Source: Marivita geojedonensis (GTDB taxonomy: Bacteria > Pseudomonadota > Alphaproteobacteria > Rhodobacterales > Rhodobacteraceae). From it: a stretch of DNA of 64,000 nt. The stretch spans positions 248,001 to 312,000 of the forward strand of contig NZ_JFKC01000002.1 in the NCBI RefSeq assembly GCF_002115805.1, in the 5' to 3' direction. Position numbers and translations under genes: made by a program. Positions 63,427 to 64,000 of the stretch are shown here, in pieces. The notes below the pieces were generated by a model, which did not search any database, was not told the origin of the DNA, and saw nothing but the letters and a program-made list of their open reading frames with translations. Numbering within the stretch: the first letter of the stretch is position 1; the number at the start of each line of letters is the position of its first letter.

Positions 63427-64000
63427 TCGCTTACGTCTCTGTTGGATTGATTGGGCTGCTGGCCCTGTCCATTCCCGTTGGTATCGTGCTGTTCCTTCTC
63501 GGCTTCGGGATTGACGTCTTCTTTTCCTCGTTTCCCCTGTCGAAAGGCTTGGGGAACATGGTTTGGTCGTCATCAAACTCTGCCACGCTTATCGCCATTC
63601 CCTTCTTCGTCCTGTTGGGTGAAATCCTCGTCCGCAGTGGGGTTGCCACGCGGACCTACGCCGCGCTTGACCGTTGGGTGAGTTGGCTTCCGGGGGGATT
63701 GGTCCACGCCAACGTTGCAACCGCCACGATGTTTTCGGCCACGTCGGGGTCTTCGGTTGCGACCGCTGCCACAGTCGCCACTGTGGCTATGCCGCAGGCG
63801 GAAAAGCTGGGATATGATGCCAAGCTCTTTTCCGGTGCGATTGCGGCAGGCGGTACGCTGGGGATCATGATCCCGCCCTCGATCAACCTGATTGTTTATG
63901 GTTTCCTGACCCAGTCATCCATTCCGCAACTGTTTCTGGCTGGTCTGATACCGGGAATTCTGCTGGCAGCAGCGTTCATGGCTGTGACAGCCATCATCTG
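63423..64000 (+). CDS. dctM: TRAP transporter large permease DctM, 5' part (second cluster)
   Basis: 192 residues visible; the frame is open at base 64000. FVLLGEILVRSGVATRTYAA and GTLGIMIPPSINLIVYGFLT are DctM motifs. It completes the second DctPQM set with the DUF1445 gene. Confidence 0.92.
   Translation, partial: MIAYVSVGLIGLLALSIPVGIVLFLLGFGIDVFFSSFPLSKGLGNMVWSSSNSATLIAIPFFVLLGEILVRSGVATRTYAALDRWVSWLPGGLVHANVATATMFSATSGSSVATAATVATVAMPQAEKLGYDAKLFSGAIAAGGTLGIMIPPSINLIVYGFLTQSSIPQLFLAGLIPGILLAAAFMAVTAII

Noticed and set aside
1-64000. CRISPR arrays, prophage genes, transposases, rRNA
   Set aside because: No regularly spaced direct-repeat array, no phage structural or integrase-like protein, no transposase and no rRNA-like sequence was seen.

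Overview
The window looks like about 64 kb of chromosome from a GC-rich alphaproteobacterium of the Rhodobacteraceae/Roseobacter group. The family call rests on the cbb3 oxidase assembly operon next to FnrL-type sites, an FnrL regulator beside hemN, a membrane-anchored cytochrome cy-like protein, the characteristic IleS N terminus, and many TRAP and peptide transporters. Genus and species cannot be told from the sequence alone. Most of the window is housekeeping; the last 16 kb is accessory catabolism.

Region 1-6.5 kb: the 3' end of ccoP, strong terminators, a LysR regulator, then ccoG-ccoH-ccoI-ccoS behind an FNR box. Together these assemble the high-affinity cbb3 oxidase. Region 6.5-14.7 kb: a SPOR-tailed D,D-carboxypeptidase, a HAD hydrolase, clpS, an rsmC-like methyltransferase, an SDR protein lacking its catalytic Tyr and Lys, hemF behind a palindrome, a probably frameshifted SRPBCC gene, and RNA-modification genes (rluE, tadA, rluB).

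Region 14.8-21.4 kb is the most unusual part. Eight co-directional genes encode two small membrane peptides, two paralogous XpaC-family membrane proteins, TelA, a DUF2927 lipoprotein, an SPFH protein with a GYF-like tail, and a membrane-anchored zinc-ribbon protein. They look like a single cell-envelope stress or remodelling cassette. Region 21.4-23.6 kb holds fnrL and hemN, divergent around one FNR box, so oxygen sensing and anaerobic heme synthesis share an operator.

Region 23.6-48.4 kb: yejABEF peptide importer, cytochrome cy-like protein, pheA, an EamA transporter, a palindrome-rich spacer, ogt-DUF3253-ileS, a VIT1-type transporter, ycjX-GNAT-ycjF, truA, argD-argF, rpmH-rnpA-yidD (with a long hairpin over the rnpA start), a TVP38 protein with a mercuric-reductase-like flavoprotein, an orphan histidine kinase, and tRNA-Arg(ACG). 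Three copies of a structured dispersed repeat lie in intergenic gaps.

Region 48.5-59.9 kb encodes an apparent aromatic-acid pathway: acyl-CoA ligase, enoyl-CoA hydratase, SDR dehydrogenase, amidohydrolase, acyl-CoA dehydrogenase, a MarR regulator, a TRAP importer and a 3-hydroxybenzoate 4-monooxygenase-like flavoprotein. The simplest reading is CoA-dependent side-chain shortening of a meta-hydroxyphenylpropanoid to 3-hydroxybenzoate and then protocatechuate. Region 60-64 kb has a LysR regulator, a DUF1445 putative hydro-lyase and a second TRAP importer whose large subunit runs off the end.
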